From Aristolochia californica (lineage: Eukaryota > Streptophyta > Magnoliopsida > Piperales > Aristolochiaceae), in contig JARWKL010000012.1 of NCBI GenBank assembly GCA_029961685.1, positions 15,485,227 through 15,549,226 on the forward strand: a DNA stretch of 64,000 nt, read 5' to 3'. Every line of letters begins with the position of its first letter. Position 1 is the stretch's first letter. A program made the position numbers and the translations under genes. The notes below the pieces were generated by a model. The model saw only the letters and a program-made list of their open reading frames with translations. It did no database searches and was not told the origin of the DNA. Below are positions 46,563 to 60,215 of this stretch, in pieces.

Positions 46563-49500
46563 TCTAGAACTTAGGATCCCATGAGAAGAACTTTAGATCA
46601 ACGAGGAAGAAGAAGAAGAAGAGAGAAAGGAGAGGAGAAGAAGAAGAACGTAGAAGGAGAGAGTTTGGATTAAGGTAAGAAGGGTTTGTGTCAAATAAGA
46701 AAGAGGGTGGTTGGACGAATTTGTGGAAGAAGAGGAAAGGGATTCAATGCTCTACCTCTTAGTCAATGCCTTTATTTATAATTTTACAATACCCTTAGGG
46801 CTACAACTTGATAAAACAAAAGACATAAAAGGAACACATATTTACACCTCTATGTCATCTTTATGGAAAGTACCATATTTTACACATATGCCACTCTGAC
46901 GTGTGGGCTTCTTGTCTAGAGCTTGTGGGTTTGAGCCCATCTTTCAACACTCCCCCTCAAGCTGGAGGAGAAAAGACATCATAAATACCCAGCTTGCCAC
47001 ATATAAAAGATAGGATTTTAGATGTAACGGGTTTAGTGAGAATATCAGCCACTTGCTCTTGAGATAAAACATGCTTGAGGGAGATTATTCATGCTTGAAA
47101 CTTCTCCTGTATATAGTGACAATCCACCTATATATGTTTAGTTTTTTCATGGAAGACTGGATTTGAAGTAATATGAATGGCTGCTTGGTTATCACAATGC
47201 AGACCCATGGAACCTCTTTTATAAAATCCTAATTCGGTAAGAAGGGTCCTAATCCATACGAGTTCACTAACTGTATGAGCCATCATTCTGTATTCTGCTT
47301 CGGTGCTAGATCTTGCAACCACATTTTGCTTCTTACTTCCATGTAACCAAGTTCCCTCCAACAAGTGTACAATATCTCGATGTAGATTTCCTATCATCAA
47401 GTGATCCAACCCAATCTGCATTTGAGAAGCCTTATATGTTGAAGTGCCCATATTTTTTATACAACAATCCTCTTTCTGGAGCTCCTTTTAGGTATCGTAA
47501 CAGTCTCTCTAAGGCCTGCTAGTGGGTAATTTGTGGTTTGTGCATGAATTGACTCACCACACTTATAACATATGATATGTCTGGCCTAGTTACTGTGAGA
47601 TAGATCAGTTTTCCCACGAGTCTTTGATATTTGCCAATATCAATATCTTCTCTAGACACGGCACACAATTTTACATTTGTATCCATAGGTGTGTCAACTG
47701 GTCGATAACCCTTCATTCCTTTTTCTTCAAGAAGATCCAAGACATATTTCTGCTGAGACAATATTTTCCCTTGCTTGGATTGAAGAACTTCTATGCCCAA
47801 AAAATATTTAAGCATACCCAGATCTTTAGTCTTGAATTCTTGACATATCATATTCTTCACTTGTTGTATGCTCTGAGCATCATCATCGGTTAAGATAATA
47901 TCATCAACATATGCATCCAATAATATGTTCCCTTTGATAGTATCTTTAAAATATGCTGAATGATCAACTGAGCACCGATGAAAACCAAACTGTAGAAGTG
48001 TTTGACTAAATTTATCAAACTAAGCCCGAGGGGACTGTTTAAGCCCATATAAAGATTTTTTTAAATGGCATACCAACTCTCCCTTAACCACATAACCAGG
48101 TGGTTGAACCACATAAATTTTCTCACATATATCACCATTTAAAAAGGTATTTTTGATATCCAATTGATATACAGGCTATGATGAGTTAGCAACAATAGAT
48201 AAGATGATATGTACTGAATTCAAATTGGCAACAGGAGAGAAGGTCTTCTCATAATCTATCCCATAGCACTGAGTATAACCTTTAGCAATGAGTCGAGCTT
48301 CAAGACAAGCAATTGATCCATCCGGGTTACGTTTCACCGAAAACACCCATCTACAACCAACTGGTCTTTTACCTTTCGAGAGTGATGCTAAGGAGCATGT
48401 GAGATTTTTTTGTAAGGCATACATTTCTTCATCCATAGCCGTCTTCCATCCTGGATGCTTCAGAGCCTCCTAATACTACTGTGGAATGGAAGTAGAAGAA
48501 AGAGAAGCAAGGAACTGAAAAGACTCAGAAGACAAGTGATGGTGAGAAATAAAATTTGAGATAGGATGCGAAGTAGTCCAGGAATGATGTTCCTTTCTTA
48601 AAGAAATAGGCCTAACATCAAATTCAGGACCAAACATAGGAGGAGAAGGACTTACCTCTTGTGGATCCGACAACTCCATAGGTGAAGGTACGATTGGTGC
48701 GTCAAGGGGTGGATTAATATCAACATTAAAAGGCTCAAGTGGACACGGAGTGGTAGAAAGAAATGTCCATCCTGGAGGAGCATCATAGGGGGAGTAGAAG
48801 GAGGTGTCCTCAAAGAAAGTCACATCCAGAGAAACAAGCATCCTTCGAAGGGTAGGATTGTAACAGACATAACCTTTCTGGGTGCAAGAGTACCCAAAAA
48901 TATGTACATCTCATAGAGCAAGGATCAAGTTTATTTTTTTGTGGGGAAGTAACATGAACAAAATATGTACATCCAAACACTTTAAGAGGAAGAGAAAACA
49001 AATCTTCACCATGAAATAAAACAGAGTAAGGAGTTTTATTATGAAGTACCGATGAAGGTAACCTATTAATAAGAAAACATGCCGTAAGTATAGCATGAGG
49101 CCAATACAAATAGGGTACCTTCATGGAGTAGAGGAGGCCCCGAGCAACTACAAGAAGGTGGCAATTCTTCCTTTCAACAACACCATTTTGTTGGGGGGTA
49201 ACACATGATGTTTGATGGATAAGCCCATTACCCTCACAAAATGATTTAAATTCATTAGACAAATATTCCTTAGCATCATCAAACCTAAGGATTTGAATTT
49301 TCTTCCCAAATTGTGTCAATACCATAGCATGAAATTTTTTAAACAAAGGAAATTTTTTTGAACGTTCTTTAAATAAATATAACTAAGTCACTTGGGTAAA
49401 ATCATCAACAAAAGTGACAAAATATTTAACTTAGGAAATATTTGAGACACATAAAGGTCCCCATATATCAGAATGTATTAACTCAAAAGGAGCAACACTT

Positions 49501-52347
49501 GTAGTTGTAAGACGAGGAGAATATGTACTCCTAATGTGTTTACTTAATTGACAAACCTCACAATTGAAAGTAGAAAGTACTTTTAAAGACGGAAGCAAAT
49601 AACGAAGTGAAGAGGTAGACGGATGACCAAGCTGGTTGTGCCAAAGTTGGGCCTCAGATGTAGTGGATTAGTACAAGCCCCCCTTTTCATGGCTGCCACC
49701 AATCACTCACTTCGTAGTGTGATCCTGAAATATATAAGAAGACAGAGAGAAGGTGCTAGAGCAATTCAACTATTTTGTTAATTGTCTAACAGAAAGAAAG
49801 TTTAAAGTCAATTGAGGGACAAATAAAACATCTTGAAGTAGAATAGATGAGGTAAGAGAGGAGGAACCTATGCCAAGGACCTTGGTTTGGGTACCATTAG
49901 CAATAGTAACGAATTTCTGAGGAAGACAAGGAGATAATGATTGAAACAAGTGTTTGTTACCTGACAGATATTCAGAGGCACCGAAGTCAATGATCCAAGA
50001 GGAAGAGGATGAAGAGGAAGAAAACATACATGAGGCAAGAGTGGTAGCGGCAATAGCTAATGGAGGAATGGAGGATTCCATTAAGGACTTTATCTTTTGA
50101 AATGCAACATAGTCTTTAGCAGTGAGTCTCACATTTTCGAAGTGGGAGTCAGCCTTTTCTGTACGTTTCTCAACATTAACAGAGAGTGGGTTAGCCGTGG
50201 CCTAATTAGGCTTGTCATGAAGTTTTCAGCATGTTTCCACAATGTGGTTCTGACCACCATAGTAAGTACAAAGTCGAGGCTCAGTACAGGAATTATTCAG
50301 ACCCGTTCAACCACCTCTATTTTCTGCCCCCTTCATAGTTCTGCCCCCTCTCATATTTTTGCCCCGTCCTCGGTATGAAGATGATGTACCCTGATTGTTG
50401 GAGAACATAGTTTATGGAGCATCAATAGGAGAAGGAGGGGATGGATCAAGGATCCATAGTAACGTAGCACTGATGTCATCGAAGGATGGAAGAGTGGAGG
50501 AACTTAGAAGCTGGGTCTTCACAACCTCAAGGTAAGGCTTAATATTGGACAAGCAAATAGCTATTGCCAAGACCTCTCGTTGTCGTTCTTGAACAACAAT
50601 GTCAGTGGAGTATGACTGAGCTATTTTCCATTCTTGGAGAAGGCCCCGAAACCCGACCAAAAACTCATGAGTGTTATCTTCGTGTTTAGTATGTAGCATA
50701 CTTTGTAAAACATCATATACTCTTTGTAATGAGGCAATACTCGAGTAGAGCTTAGCACAAGTGTCCAAATGTCCTTGGCTATTTCCACGTGGACCACATT
50801 GTTAGCTACATGCTCTTCCATGCTATTGATGAGCCAACTGATAACCATGTTATCATTTTTAACCCACTTGTGGTAGGTTTTATCTTCTTTATCAATCGGA
50901 GGAGGGATTTTAATAACATGACTTAGAAGTAATGAGAACCCTCCATATCGATTGTGACCAGCTAAGGTAATTGGAGAGAACTCTTAGTGGAATCGTAGTA
51001 ATGCAGAGTATATCACTCTTATTACTGGTATGTCCACTCTCCATAATGAGGCAAGGCAAATGTGGAGGCCAAGTGCAGGGGTCTTCTTCAAATAACAATT
51101 ACTCAATGTAATTTGAAGAACCCGTGGACCAAATTAGTCACCAACAATAGAGGGAAAAGGAGATTTTTTTTTTCTTCAGGAGAGTAAGCACCAAATTATC
51201 AGCAAATTTGTGTCTTTGGCAAGTGACAATAAGATCCAGCCATCACTCAATTCCTCTTATATTCGTAAAGGAAAAAACAAAGAGGAGAAGGTAGATGCAA
51301 CTGCTTAGGCCTTAATCCAAACTCCAACACACACTGAGAGCAAAAAATATTTAGGGAAAGCTTAGAGACAAATCAAGACACTTGAAAAAAAAATTATCTT
51401 CAGCTCTTGGGAATACTTCAACATAAAAAAATGCAATTGTTGAAATTCAAGAGCAACAAAAATAATAGAGATCAATGAGTGCTGGAATTTCATCAAACAT
51501 ATAATGGGCATCCAACAACATAACACAATCCCATGAGCAACATCAAGAAAGAGATTTTACAGCAACATGTGCTGGAATTCTACCTCAAATAAAATTGATC
51601 CAAGTTACATAAAGGTAACTGAATCTCAAAACATCAATCTTGATCAGACACTAGTGGCAACTGATCTTGATCAAGCTTGTAATTGATCTACAAGAACATC
51701 AAGATTATAACATCATTTTAGTCATAAAAATAAATCTTCACAACATATGAAGATTATCTTGACTTGATGTGATTCAAAGTTCAAGAAGAATGGAAAAAAA
51801 TGTAAAGAAGGAGTATGTAAATAAGAAGAAAAAAAATGTAAAGAAGAAGAGAATTAAATTATCTCTTCATGGCTGAACTCCTTCTTGTACCAACTTCTTG
51901 GGAAGATTTCATAACTACTTCATCAAGTGGGATCCTAAACTCGTTGCTTTGACACCATGTAGAATTTAGGATCCCATGAGAAGATCTTTAAATCAACGAG
52001 GAAGAAGAAGAAGAAGAGAGAGAGGAGAGGAGAAGAAGAAGAACGTAGAAGGAGAGAGTGTGGATTAAGGGAAGAAGGGTTTGTGTCAAATAAGAAAGAG
52101 GGAAGCTAGACGAATTTGTGGAAGAAGAGGAGAGGGATTCAATGCTCTGCCTCTTAGTCAATGCCTTTATTTATAGTTTTACAATGCCCTTAGGGCTACA
52201 ACTTGATAAAACAAAAGACATAAAAGGAACATATATTTACACCTCTATGCCATCTTTATGGAATGTACCATATTTTACACATATGCCACTCCTTGGACAT
52301 GTGGGCTTCTTGTCTAGAGCTTGTGGGCTTGAACCCATCTTCCAACA
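46563..52347 (-). mobile_element. Ty1/copia element C1, inserted in the LTR of C2
   Basis: LTRs 46563-46949 and 51958-52347 (TGTAGAATTTAGG...CATCTTCCAACA on the plus strand; the left copy has TC for TG). The primer site lies at 51957-51946 as TGGTGTCAAAGC. Target duplication AGATG (46558-46562, 52348-52352). Same family as C2, opposite orientation, 5.8 kb, all domains present but disrupted. Confidence 0.9.
46960..51098 (-). pseudogene. C1 copia polyprotein (gag-pro-int-RT-RNaseH), disrupted
   Basis: Minus-strand order: gag 51098-50412 (NSMEEHVANNVVHVEIAK; EFLVGFRGLLQEWKIAQSYS), protease 50030-49770 (SSWIIDFGASEYLSGNKHLF), integrase 49346-48810 (LRFDDAKEYLSNEFKSFCEG, CVTPQQNGVVERKN, WPHAILTACFLINRLPSSV), RT 48436-47519 (GCRWVFSVKRNPDGSIACLE; YVDDIILTDDDAQSIQQVKN; LGMLKYFLGIEV), RNase H 47350-47128 (VVARSSTEAEYRMMAHTVSE, LHCDNQAAIHITSNPVFHEK). 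Each domain is open over long stretches but separated by stops or frameshifts, so it is not one intact frame. Confidence 0.85.
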
Positions 52348-53489
52348 AGATGTAAATACGTGTTCTTTTTATGTCTTTTGTTTTATTAAGTTGTATCCCT
52401 AAAGGGCATTGTAAAACTATAAATAAAGGCATTGGCTAAGAGGTAAAGCATTGAAGCCCTCTCCTCTTTTTCCAAAAATTCATCCAAAATCTCCCTCATT
52501 CGTGGTTGATGCCATCTCTGCTTCCCTTAATCCAAATTCACTCCCTCTATGTTCTTCTTCCTCTCCTCTCCTTTTCTCTCTTCATCTTCTTCTTCCTCAT
52601 TGATCTAAGATCTAAAGTTCTTCTTATGGGATCCTAAATTCTACATGGTATCAAAGCTAAGAGTTTTGGCTCCCTCTTGATGAAGTAGTTATGAAATCTG
52701 TCCAAGAAGTTGTTCATAAAAGAAGGAGTTCAACCAAGAAGAGATAAGTTAATTTTGACCCTTATTTACATACTCCTTTACGTTTTTTCTTTTTATTAAA
52801 TTCTAAATCACATCAGGTCAAGATAATCTTCATATGATACATTGTGAAGATTTATCTTTTATGACTAAGATGATGTTATAGTTTTGATCTTCTTGTAGAT
52901 CAATTACATGCTTTAGGGTGTAGATCAATTACATGCTTTATCAAGATCAGTTGCTACTAGTGTCTTATCATGATTGATGATTTGAGATTCAATTACCTTT
53001 ATATAACTTGGATCAATTTTCTTTGAGGTGGAATTTTAGCACATGTTGCTGTAAATTCTCTCCCTTGAAGTTGCTAATGGGATTGTGTTATGTTGTTGGA
53101 TGACCGTTATATGGTTAAAATTCTAGCATTTACTTATCACTATTAATTTTCTGCTCTTGAACTTAACCAATTGGCATTTTTTTTGTTGGAGTTTTCCCAT
53201 GAGTTAAAGAAAAAATTATTTTCGAGTGTCTTGATTTGCCTCTAAGCTTTCTCTAAATAGTTTACTCTCAGTTTGTGTTGGAGTTTGGATTAAGGCCTAA
53301 GAGTTTGCATATATCCTCTCCTGTTGTTTTTCTATAAGAATATAAGAGGAATTGAGTGATGGTTGGATCTTGTTCTCCTTTTACAAAGCACAAATTCATT
53401 GATGATTTGGTGCTTGCTCTCGTGGAATTTTTTTCTTTTCCCTCTATTGTTGGTGACTGATTTAGTCCATGGGTTCTTCAAATTACATT

Positions 53490-56400
53490 GAGTAATTGTT
53501 ATTTGAAGAAGGCCCCTGTAATTAACCTCAATATTTGCCTTGCCTCATCATGGAGAGTGGACATACAAGTAATAAGAGTGACATACTCCACATTACTATG
53601 ATTCCACTAAAATGTCTCTCCAATTACCTTAACTGGTCACAATCGGTACAGAGGGTTCTCATTACTCGCGACCTTCTCAGCCATGTTATCAAATTCCCTC
53701 CTCCAATTGATGAAGAAGATGAAGCCTACTAGAAGTGGGTTAAAATGATAACATGGTTATCAGTTGGCTCATCAATAGTATGGAATAACATGTAGCTAAC
53801 AATGTGGTCCACTTGGAAACAACCAAGGACATTTGGGACACATGTGCTAAGCTCTACTCAAGTACTGCCTCACAAAGATTATACGATGTCTTACAAAGTA
53901 TGCTGAATACTAAACATGGAGATAACATTCATGAGTTTTTGGTCCGATTTCGGGGCCTTCTCCAAGAATGAAAAATAGCTCAGCCATACTCCACAAACAT
54001 TGCAATTCAAGAACGATAGTGAGAGGCCTTGGTAGCAGATATTTGCTTAAAAAATATTATGCCTTACCTTGAGGTTGTTAAGACCCAGCTTCTTAATTCC
54101 TCTGTTCTTCCATCCTTTGATGACATCAATGCTACGTTACTATGGATCCCTGTTCCATCTCCTCCTTCTCCTATTGATGTTCCATTTGCTATGTTCTCCG
54201 GCAATTGGAGTACTTCATCCTCATACCGAAGACGCAACAAAAATATGAGAGGGGGTCACAGTAGAGGTGGTCGAATGGCTCCAAATAATTTCCGTATTGT
54301 GCCTTGACTTTGCACTTACTGTGGTGGTTAGAACACACTGGAAACTTCATGGCAAGCCTGATTGGGCCATGACTAACCCAACCTTCATTAATGTTGAGAA
54401 ACGAGAAGAAAAGGCTGACTCCCACTCTGGGAATGTGACTTTCACTGCTGAAGAATATTGTCGCAATTCAGAAGATGAAGTCCTTAATGGAGTTCTCCAT
54501 TCCTCCATTACCTACTGTTGCTACCACCATTGCCTTAGGTATGTTTTCTTCCACTTCATCCTCTTGTTCATGGATCATCGACTTCGGGGCCTCCGTACAT
54601 CTGTCAGGTAACAAACACATACTTCATTCATTATCTCCATGTATTCCTTAGAAATTTTTTACTATTACTAATGGTACCCAAACCAAGGTACTTGGCAAGA
54701 GTTCCTCCTCTCTCACCTCTTCTATTCCTCTTCAAGATGTTTTGTTCGTCCCTCAATTTCCTTTAAATTTGGTGTATATTAGTCAATTAACAAAACAACT
54801 AAATTGCACTATCACCTTCTCACCGTCTTCTTGTACATTTTTGGATCTAACTACGAAGCGGGTGATTGGTGGCACCCATGAAAGGGGGGCTTGTACTACT
54901 TCACTCTTGCACCATTAGTTTCTCTATCATCCACTACATCCGAGGCCCATCTTTCGCACCACTGGCTTGGTCATCCGTCTACCTCTTCACTTCGTTATTT
55001 ACTTCCATCTTTAAAATCACTTTCTACTTTCAATTGTGAAGTTTGTCAAGTAAGTAAACACATTCGGAGTACATATTATCTCGTCTTTCAACTACAAGCG
55101 TTGTTCCTTTTACGTTAATACACTATGATGTATGAGGTCCTTTATGTGTCTCAAACATTTCTCAAGTTAAACACTCTGTTACTTTTGTTGATGATTTTAC
55201 CCGAGTGACTTGGTTATATTTATTTAAAGAACATTTAGAAATTCTTCCTATCTTGAAATTTTTTCATTCTATGGTATTAACACAATTTGGGAAGAAAATT
55301 CAAATCCTTAGGTCTCATAATGCTAAGGAATATTTGTCTAATGAGTTCAAATTATTTTATGAGGGTAATGGGTTTATCCATAAAAAATCATGTGCCTATA
55401 CCCCTCAACGAAATGGTGTTGCTGAAAGGAAGAATCATCGCCTTCTTGAAGTTGCTCGAGGCCCCCTCTACTCCATGAAGGTACCCTTCTTTTATTGGCC
55501 TCATGTTATACTTATGGCATGTTTTCTTATCAATAGGTTACCTTCATCGGTTCATCATAGTAAAACTCCTTACTCTTTTTTATTTCATGGTGAAGATCCT
55601 TTTTCTTTTCACCTTAAAGTTTTTGGATGTACATGTTTTGTTCATGTTAATACACCACAAAAGAATAAACTTGATCCTCGGTCTATGAGGTGTATTTTTT
55701 TTGGGTCCTCTCGCACCCAGAAAGGTTATGTTTTTTACCATCCTACCCTTCAGAGGATGCTTGTATCTCGAAATGTGACCTTCTTTGCCAACACCCCCTT
55801 CTACTCCTCCCATGATGCTCCTCTAGGATTGTCATTTCCTCCTACCTCTCCTTGTCTGCATGTGCCTTTTAATGTTGATATTACTCAACCCCCTGATGCA
55901 CCAGTTGTCCCCTCACATGTGGAGTTGTTAGATCCATCAGAGGTAAGTCCTTCTCTTCCTATATTTGAGCCTGAATTTGATACTCAGCCTATTGCTTTAA
56001 GAAAGGAACGTCGTTCATGTACTACTTCTTACCCTATCTCGAATTTTATGTCTCACCATCGATTGTCGTCCGAGTGCTCTCTACTTCCATTCCACATTCC
56101 TATCAGGAGGCCCTAAAGCATCTAGGATGGAAGATGGCTATGGATGAAGAAATGCACGCCTTATTTGAAAATCAAACCTGGTCCTTAGCATCGCTCCCAA
56201 AAGGAAAAAGACTTGTCGGTTGTATAAGGGTGTATTCGGTGAAGCATAACCCGGATGAGTCGGTTGCTCATCTTAAAGCTAGACTCATTGCTAAAGGTCA
56301 CACTTTGTGCAATGGGATCGATTATGAGGAGACCTTCTCTCCTGTTGCAAAATTGAATTCGGTACATATCATCTTATCTATTGCTACTAAATCATCATGG

Positions 56401-57160
56401 CCCGTATATAAACTCGATGTCAAAAATGCCTTCTTTAATGGTGATATACGTAAGGAAATTTGTATGGTTCAACCACCAGGTATGTGGTTGAGGGGGAGTT
56501 AGTATGCTGGTTAAAAAAATCTTTATATGGCTTAAACATTCCCCTCGGGCTTGGTTTGATAAATTTAGTCAAGCACTTCTATAGTTTGGTTTTCTGTAGT
56601 GGTCAGTTGATCATTCTGTATATTTTAAAGATACTATCAAAGGGAAAATATTATTGGGTGTATATGTTGATGATATTATCTTAACCGGTGATGATGCTCA
56701 TAACATACAAGAAGTGAAGAATATGATATGTCAGTAATTCAAGACTAAAGATCTTGGTATGCTTAAATATTTTTTGGGTATAGAACTTCTTCAATCAATA
56801 AATGGGATAATATTGTCTCAGCTAAAATATATCTTGGATCTCCTTGAAGAAACAGGATTGAAGGGTTGTCAACCCGTTGACACACCTATGGATACAAATG
56901 TGAAATTGTGTGCCACGACTCGAGAAGATGTTGATATTGGAAAATATCAAAGACTTGTGGGAAAACTAATCTATCTCATGGTACCTAGGTCAAATATATC
57001 ATATGTGTTAAGCGTGGTGAGTCAATTTATGCACAAACCACAAATTACCCATTGGTAGGCCTTAGAGAGAATATTATGATACCTAAAAGGAGCTCCGGGA
57101 AGAGGATTGCTATATAAAAGACATGGGCACTTTAACATAGAAGGCTTCTTAGATGTAGAC
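53490..57160 (+). pseudogene. C2 copia polyprotein, first part, disrupted
   Basis: Gag 53549-54310 (MESGHTSNKSDILHITMIPL; stop at 53730 and others), protease near 54570 (SSCSWIIDFGASVHLSGNKH), GAG-pre-integrase near 54940-55070 (LSHHWLGHPSTSSLRYLLPS), integrase 55205-55840 (LRSHNAKEYLSNEFKLFYEG, YTPQRNGVAERKNHRLLEVA), RT 56110-57058 (GIDYEETFSPVAKLNSVHII, VYMLMILS frame-shifted at the YVDD site, LKYFLGIELLQSINGIILSQ). RNase H begins at 57060 and is cut at 57160 by element D. Multiple stops; dead. Confidence 0.85.
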
Positions 57161-59183
57161 TGTTATGCACGCAATAAAATTATTATTTTAGTGTTTTCTT
57201 TAATTTACTTTATTTATTTCAATTTTAGGCCACGTGGGTATTTTTGGAATATTTTATTTATAGGGGTATTTTTGTAATATTTTATCTTAAACCCTAACAG
57301 GGTGAACCCTATTTAAGTGGTATGAGTAATGAGAAACATAAGCATTGAAGTATTAAGAATTAGGTTAAATCTAGCGTAAAGAGGCTTAGAGTTCTCCTCA
57401 ACGAGCTCTGGGGTTTTCAAGCTTCCCTCCGGCTTGATCTTTCGTTTTCGTTCTCCATGTCTCCCTACAATCCCTACTATCCATATGGTAATCCGTGGCA
57501 GATCCCAGATCCTCCCAAAGAATCCTTGTGTCAGATCCGGGACCGTAACAACTGGTATCAGAGCAGGAGCACAATGGGTTATTCTATATCTCAAGAAAGA
57601 TGGATGGCTATGGGTAAGGAATTGGAAGAAATACGAGCACAGTTAGATGCTTCAATTGAACGTTATGCAAGGGAGGAATTCGTTGCTACAGAAAAATAGG
57701 TCACATAACCTCAAATCTCCGACCACATATGCGCACAAGAGGTAGCAGAAACTATCTCGAATGGGCAGAACAACCCATGGCTGAAAAATTCAAAAAAATT
57801 GTCTCGAGAGGTGGACGCAAAGGGTTATCTGCCAAGACATCGAAATCAGTCCTCCCCTGCTCACGGCAAGCCACTATTATGAACTCAGCCACACTCCGTT
57901 CCGTACGGGAGGGGAATAATTTCCCGGCCATTCCAACTGGGAAATATTTCTGAGAGTCTATCTCGGCAAAATTTCAATCGGCAAAGCCTCCAAGGGCTGC
58001 TTGTCACCACAGGAGCAGCAGCAGACTCCGTCGGCGACAATTCCACCCTGTTTCGGCGATATTCCAACAGAAGAACCGTTTGTGACATTCCAGTAGCAGA
58101 TTGTCGGCAACATTTCCGCAAAAGATCATCGACGACATTTCTGTAGAAGACCGTCGGCGACAATTTAACAGAAGTCCCATCCGCGACATTCCAGTAGAAC
58201 CGTCGGTGACATTCCGAGAGCCCTCTGTCTCGGAAACTCTCTCAGCGACGAAGCGAAGCCCCAACAGGCTGTTCTTCACCACTGGAGAAGCAGGAGATTC
58301 TGTCGGCGACATTTTCGTAGAAGACTGTCAACGACAATTCAGCAGAAGACCTGTCAGCGACATTCCAACAGAAGAACTGTCGGCGAGATTCTAGTAGAAG
58401 ACCTTCAACAAAATTTCCGCAGAAGACCGTCAGCGACATTCCAAGAGAGGAGACCCATCGGTGACATTCCAACAGACGACCAATCGGCGATGCTTCCGCA
58501 ATTATCAGCTCCCGCACTGTTCGGGATTTGCTGCAGGAGGAAGAAGGGGTCCGAATAAATTTTCCATACTTAGGAAAATTTAATCGGCGCGGTCCGCTGA
58601 GTCTCACGCCGGACCGGGGTTCTTGATCCGAGTCAACCTAGGTTAACTCGGACTGGCCCAAAAAAAAAATAAAATTGGCGTCCTGAGAAGGGATCATAGC
58701 TATCGCGGATGCTACTTCGGCACCGGTGGGGACGTCGGCATACAGACACTACTTTCGAGCTTGAGGACAAGCTCATCTTCCAAGGGGGGTGTAATGTTAT
58801 GCACACAATAACATTATTATTTTAGTGTTTTCTTTAATTTACTTTATTTATTTCAGTTTTAGGCCACATGGGTATTTTTGGAATATTTTATTTATAGGGG
58901 TATTTTTATAATATTTTATCTTAAACCCTAACACGGTGAACCTTATTTAAGGGGTATGAGTAATGAGAAATACAAGCATTGAAGTATTAATAATTAGGTT
59001 AAATCTAGCGTAAATAGGCTTAGGGTTCTCTTCAACGAGCTCTAGGGTTTTCAAGCTTCCCTTTGGCTTGATCTTTCGTTTTTGTTTTCATGTCTCCCTA
59101 CAATCCCTACTATCCATACGGTAATCCATGGCAGATCCTAGATCCTCCCAAAGAATCCTTGTGTCAAATCTGGGGCCGTAACA
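57161..59183 (+). mobile_element. Element D: non-autonomous gypsy-type LTR element, 2.0 kb
   Basis: LTRs 57161-57550 (390 bp) and 58795-59183 (389 bp) run TGTTATGCAC...CGTAACA; primer site TGGTATCAGAGC at 57553-57564; purine tract CCAAGGGGGGTGTAA before the 3' LTR. Perfect duplication TAGAC (57156-57160, 59184-59188). LTR end and primer spacing resemble the gypsy element at 24304. Only a gag-leader-like peptide (57574-57699, MGYSISQERWMAMGKELEEI...) remains; 57990-58480 is a degenerate ~30-bp repeat (TCGGCGACATTCCAACAGAA). It relies on other elements for its enzymes. Confidence 0.92.
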
Positions 59184-59188
59184 TAGAC

Positions 59189-59629
59189 TAGGCTGGATCA
59201 CCTAATGATAGGAAATCTACTTCGGGATATCGCACTTTTGTTGGGGGGGAACTAGGTTACGTGGAAAATTAAGAAGCAAAATGTGGTTGCAAGATCTAGC
59301 ACCGAAGCAGAATATAGAGCTATGACCCACACCCTTCTTACTGAATTAGGATTTTATAAAGGAGGTTCCATGGGTCTGCATTGTGATAACCAAACAACCA
59401 TTCATATTACTTCAAATCTAGTCTTCCATGAAAGAACTAAACATATTGAGGTGGATTGTCACTTTATACGGGGAGAAGTTTCAAGCAGGAATAATCTTCC
59501 CCAAACATGTTTCATCTCAAGAGCAAGTAGTTGATATTCACACTAAACCAATTATATCTAAAATCCTATCCTTTATATGTGGCAAGTTGGGTATTTATGA
59601 TGTCTTTTCTCTTCCAGCTTGAGGGGGAG
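59189..59629 (+). pseudogene. C2 RNase H, second part, to purine tract
   Basis: Continuation of the RNase H after element D: VVARSSTEAEYRAMTHTLLT, LHCDNQTTIHITSNLVFHER, then after a frameshift CGKLGIYDVFSLPA and stop. The purine tract CTTGAGGGGGAG ends at 59629. Confidence 0.85.
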
Positions 59630-60027
59630 TGTTGGAAGATGGGCTCAAACCCACAAGTTCAAGACTAGAAGCCCACACGTCAAAGGAGTGGTATATGGGT
59701 AAAATATGACACTTTCCATAAAGAGGGCATACAGATGTAAATACGTGTTCTTTTTATGTCTTTTGTTTTATCAAGTTGTAGCCCTAAGGGCATTGTAAAA
59801 CTATAAATAAAGGCATTGGCTAAGAGGTAGAGCATTGAAGCCCTCTCCTCTTTTTCCAAAAATTCGTCCAAAATCTCCCTCATTCATGGTTGACGCCATC
59901 TCTGCTTCCTTTAATCCAAACTCACTCCCTCTACGTTCTTCTTCCTCTCCTCTCCTTTTCTCTCTTCTTCTTCTTCTTCCTCATTGATCTAAAGTTCTTC
60001 TCATGGGATCCTAAATTCTATAGTTAT

Positions 60028-60215
60028 AACAACGAAGCCTATTGTAGAGATGTATGCATGTTATGAGTAATAAAATTATGGTCAAAGGTGGGAAGTTGTT
60101 TGAGTCTTACATAGTGATCTTCCATCATAAAAAAATTAATTAAGAGACATTGTCCCAAATAGAAAATTTTGGAAGTCAAAAAAATTAGGTGGGACCAAAC
60201 TGAGTAGCTTGGCTT
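60028..60215. other. Unassigned AT-rich stretch
   Basis: Between the copia nest and element B2. No gene; likely intron or intergenic sequence of the host. Confidence 0.6.

Larger units (their letters stand above)
46455..60022 (+). mobile_element. Ty1/copia element C2 with two nested insertions
   Basis: 5' LTR starts at 46455 (TGTTGGAAGATGGGC) and, after interruption by copia C1, continues at 52348-52645; primer site TGGTATCAAAGC at 52646-52657. 3' LTR 59630-60022 follows the tract CTTGAGGGGGAG. Perfect 5-bp target duplication GTTAT (46450-46454, 60023-60027). Its own length without insertions is about 5.7 kb. Gag, protease, integrase, RT and RNase H are all recognisable in order but have many stops. 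Element D is inserted in the RNase H part at 57161-59183. Confidence 0.9.
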
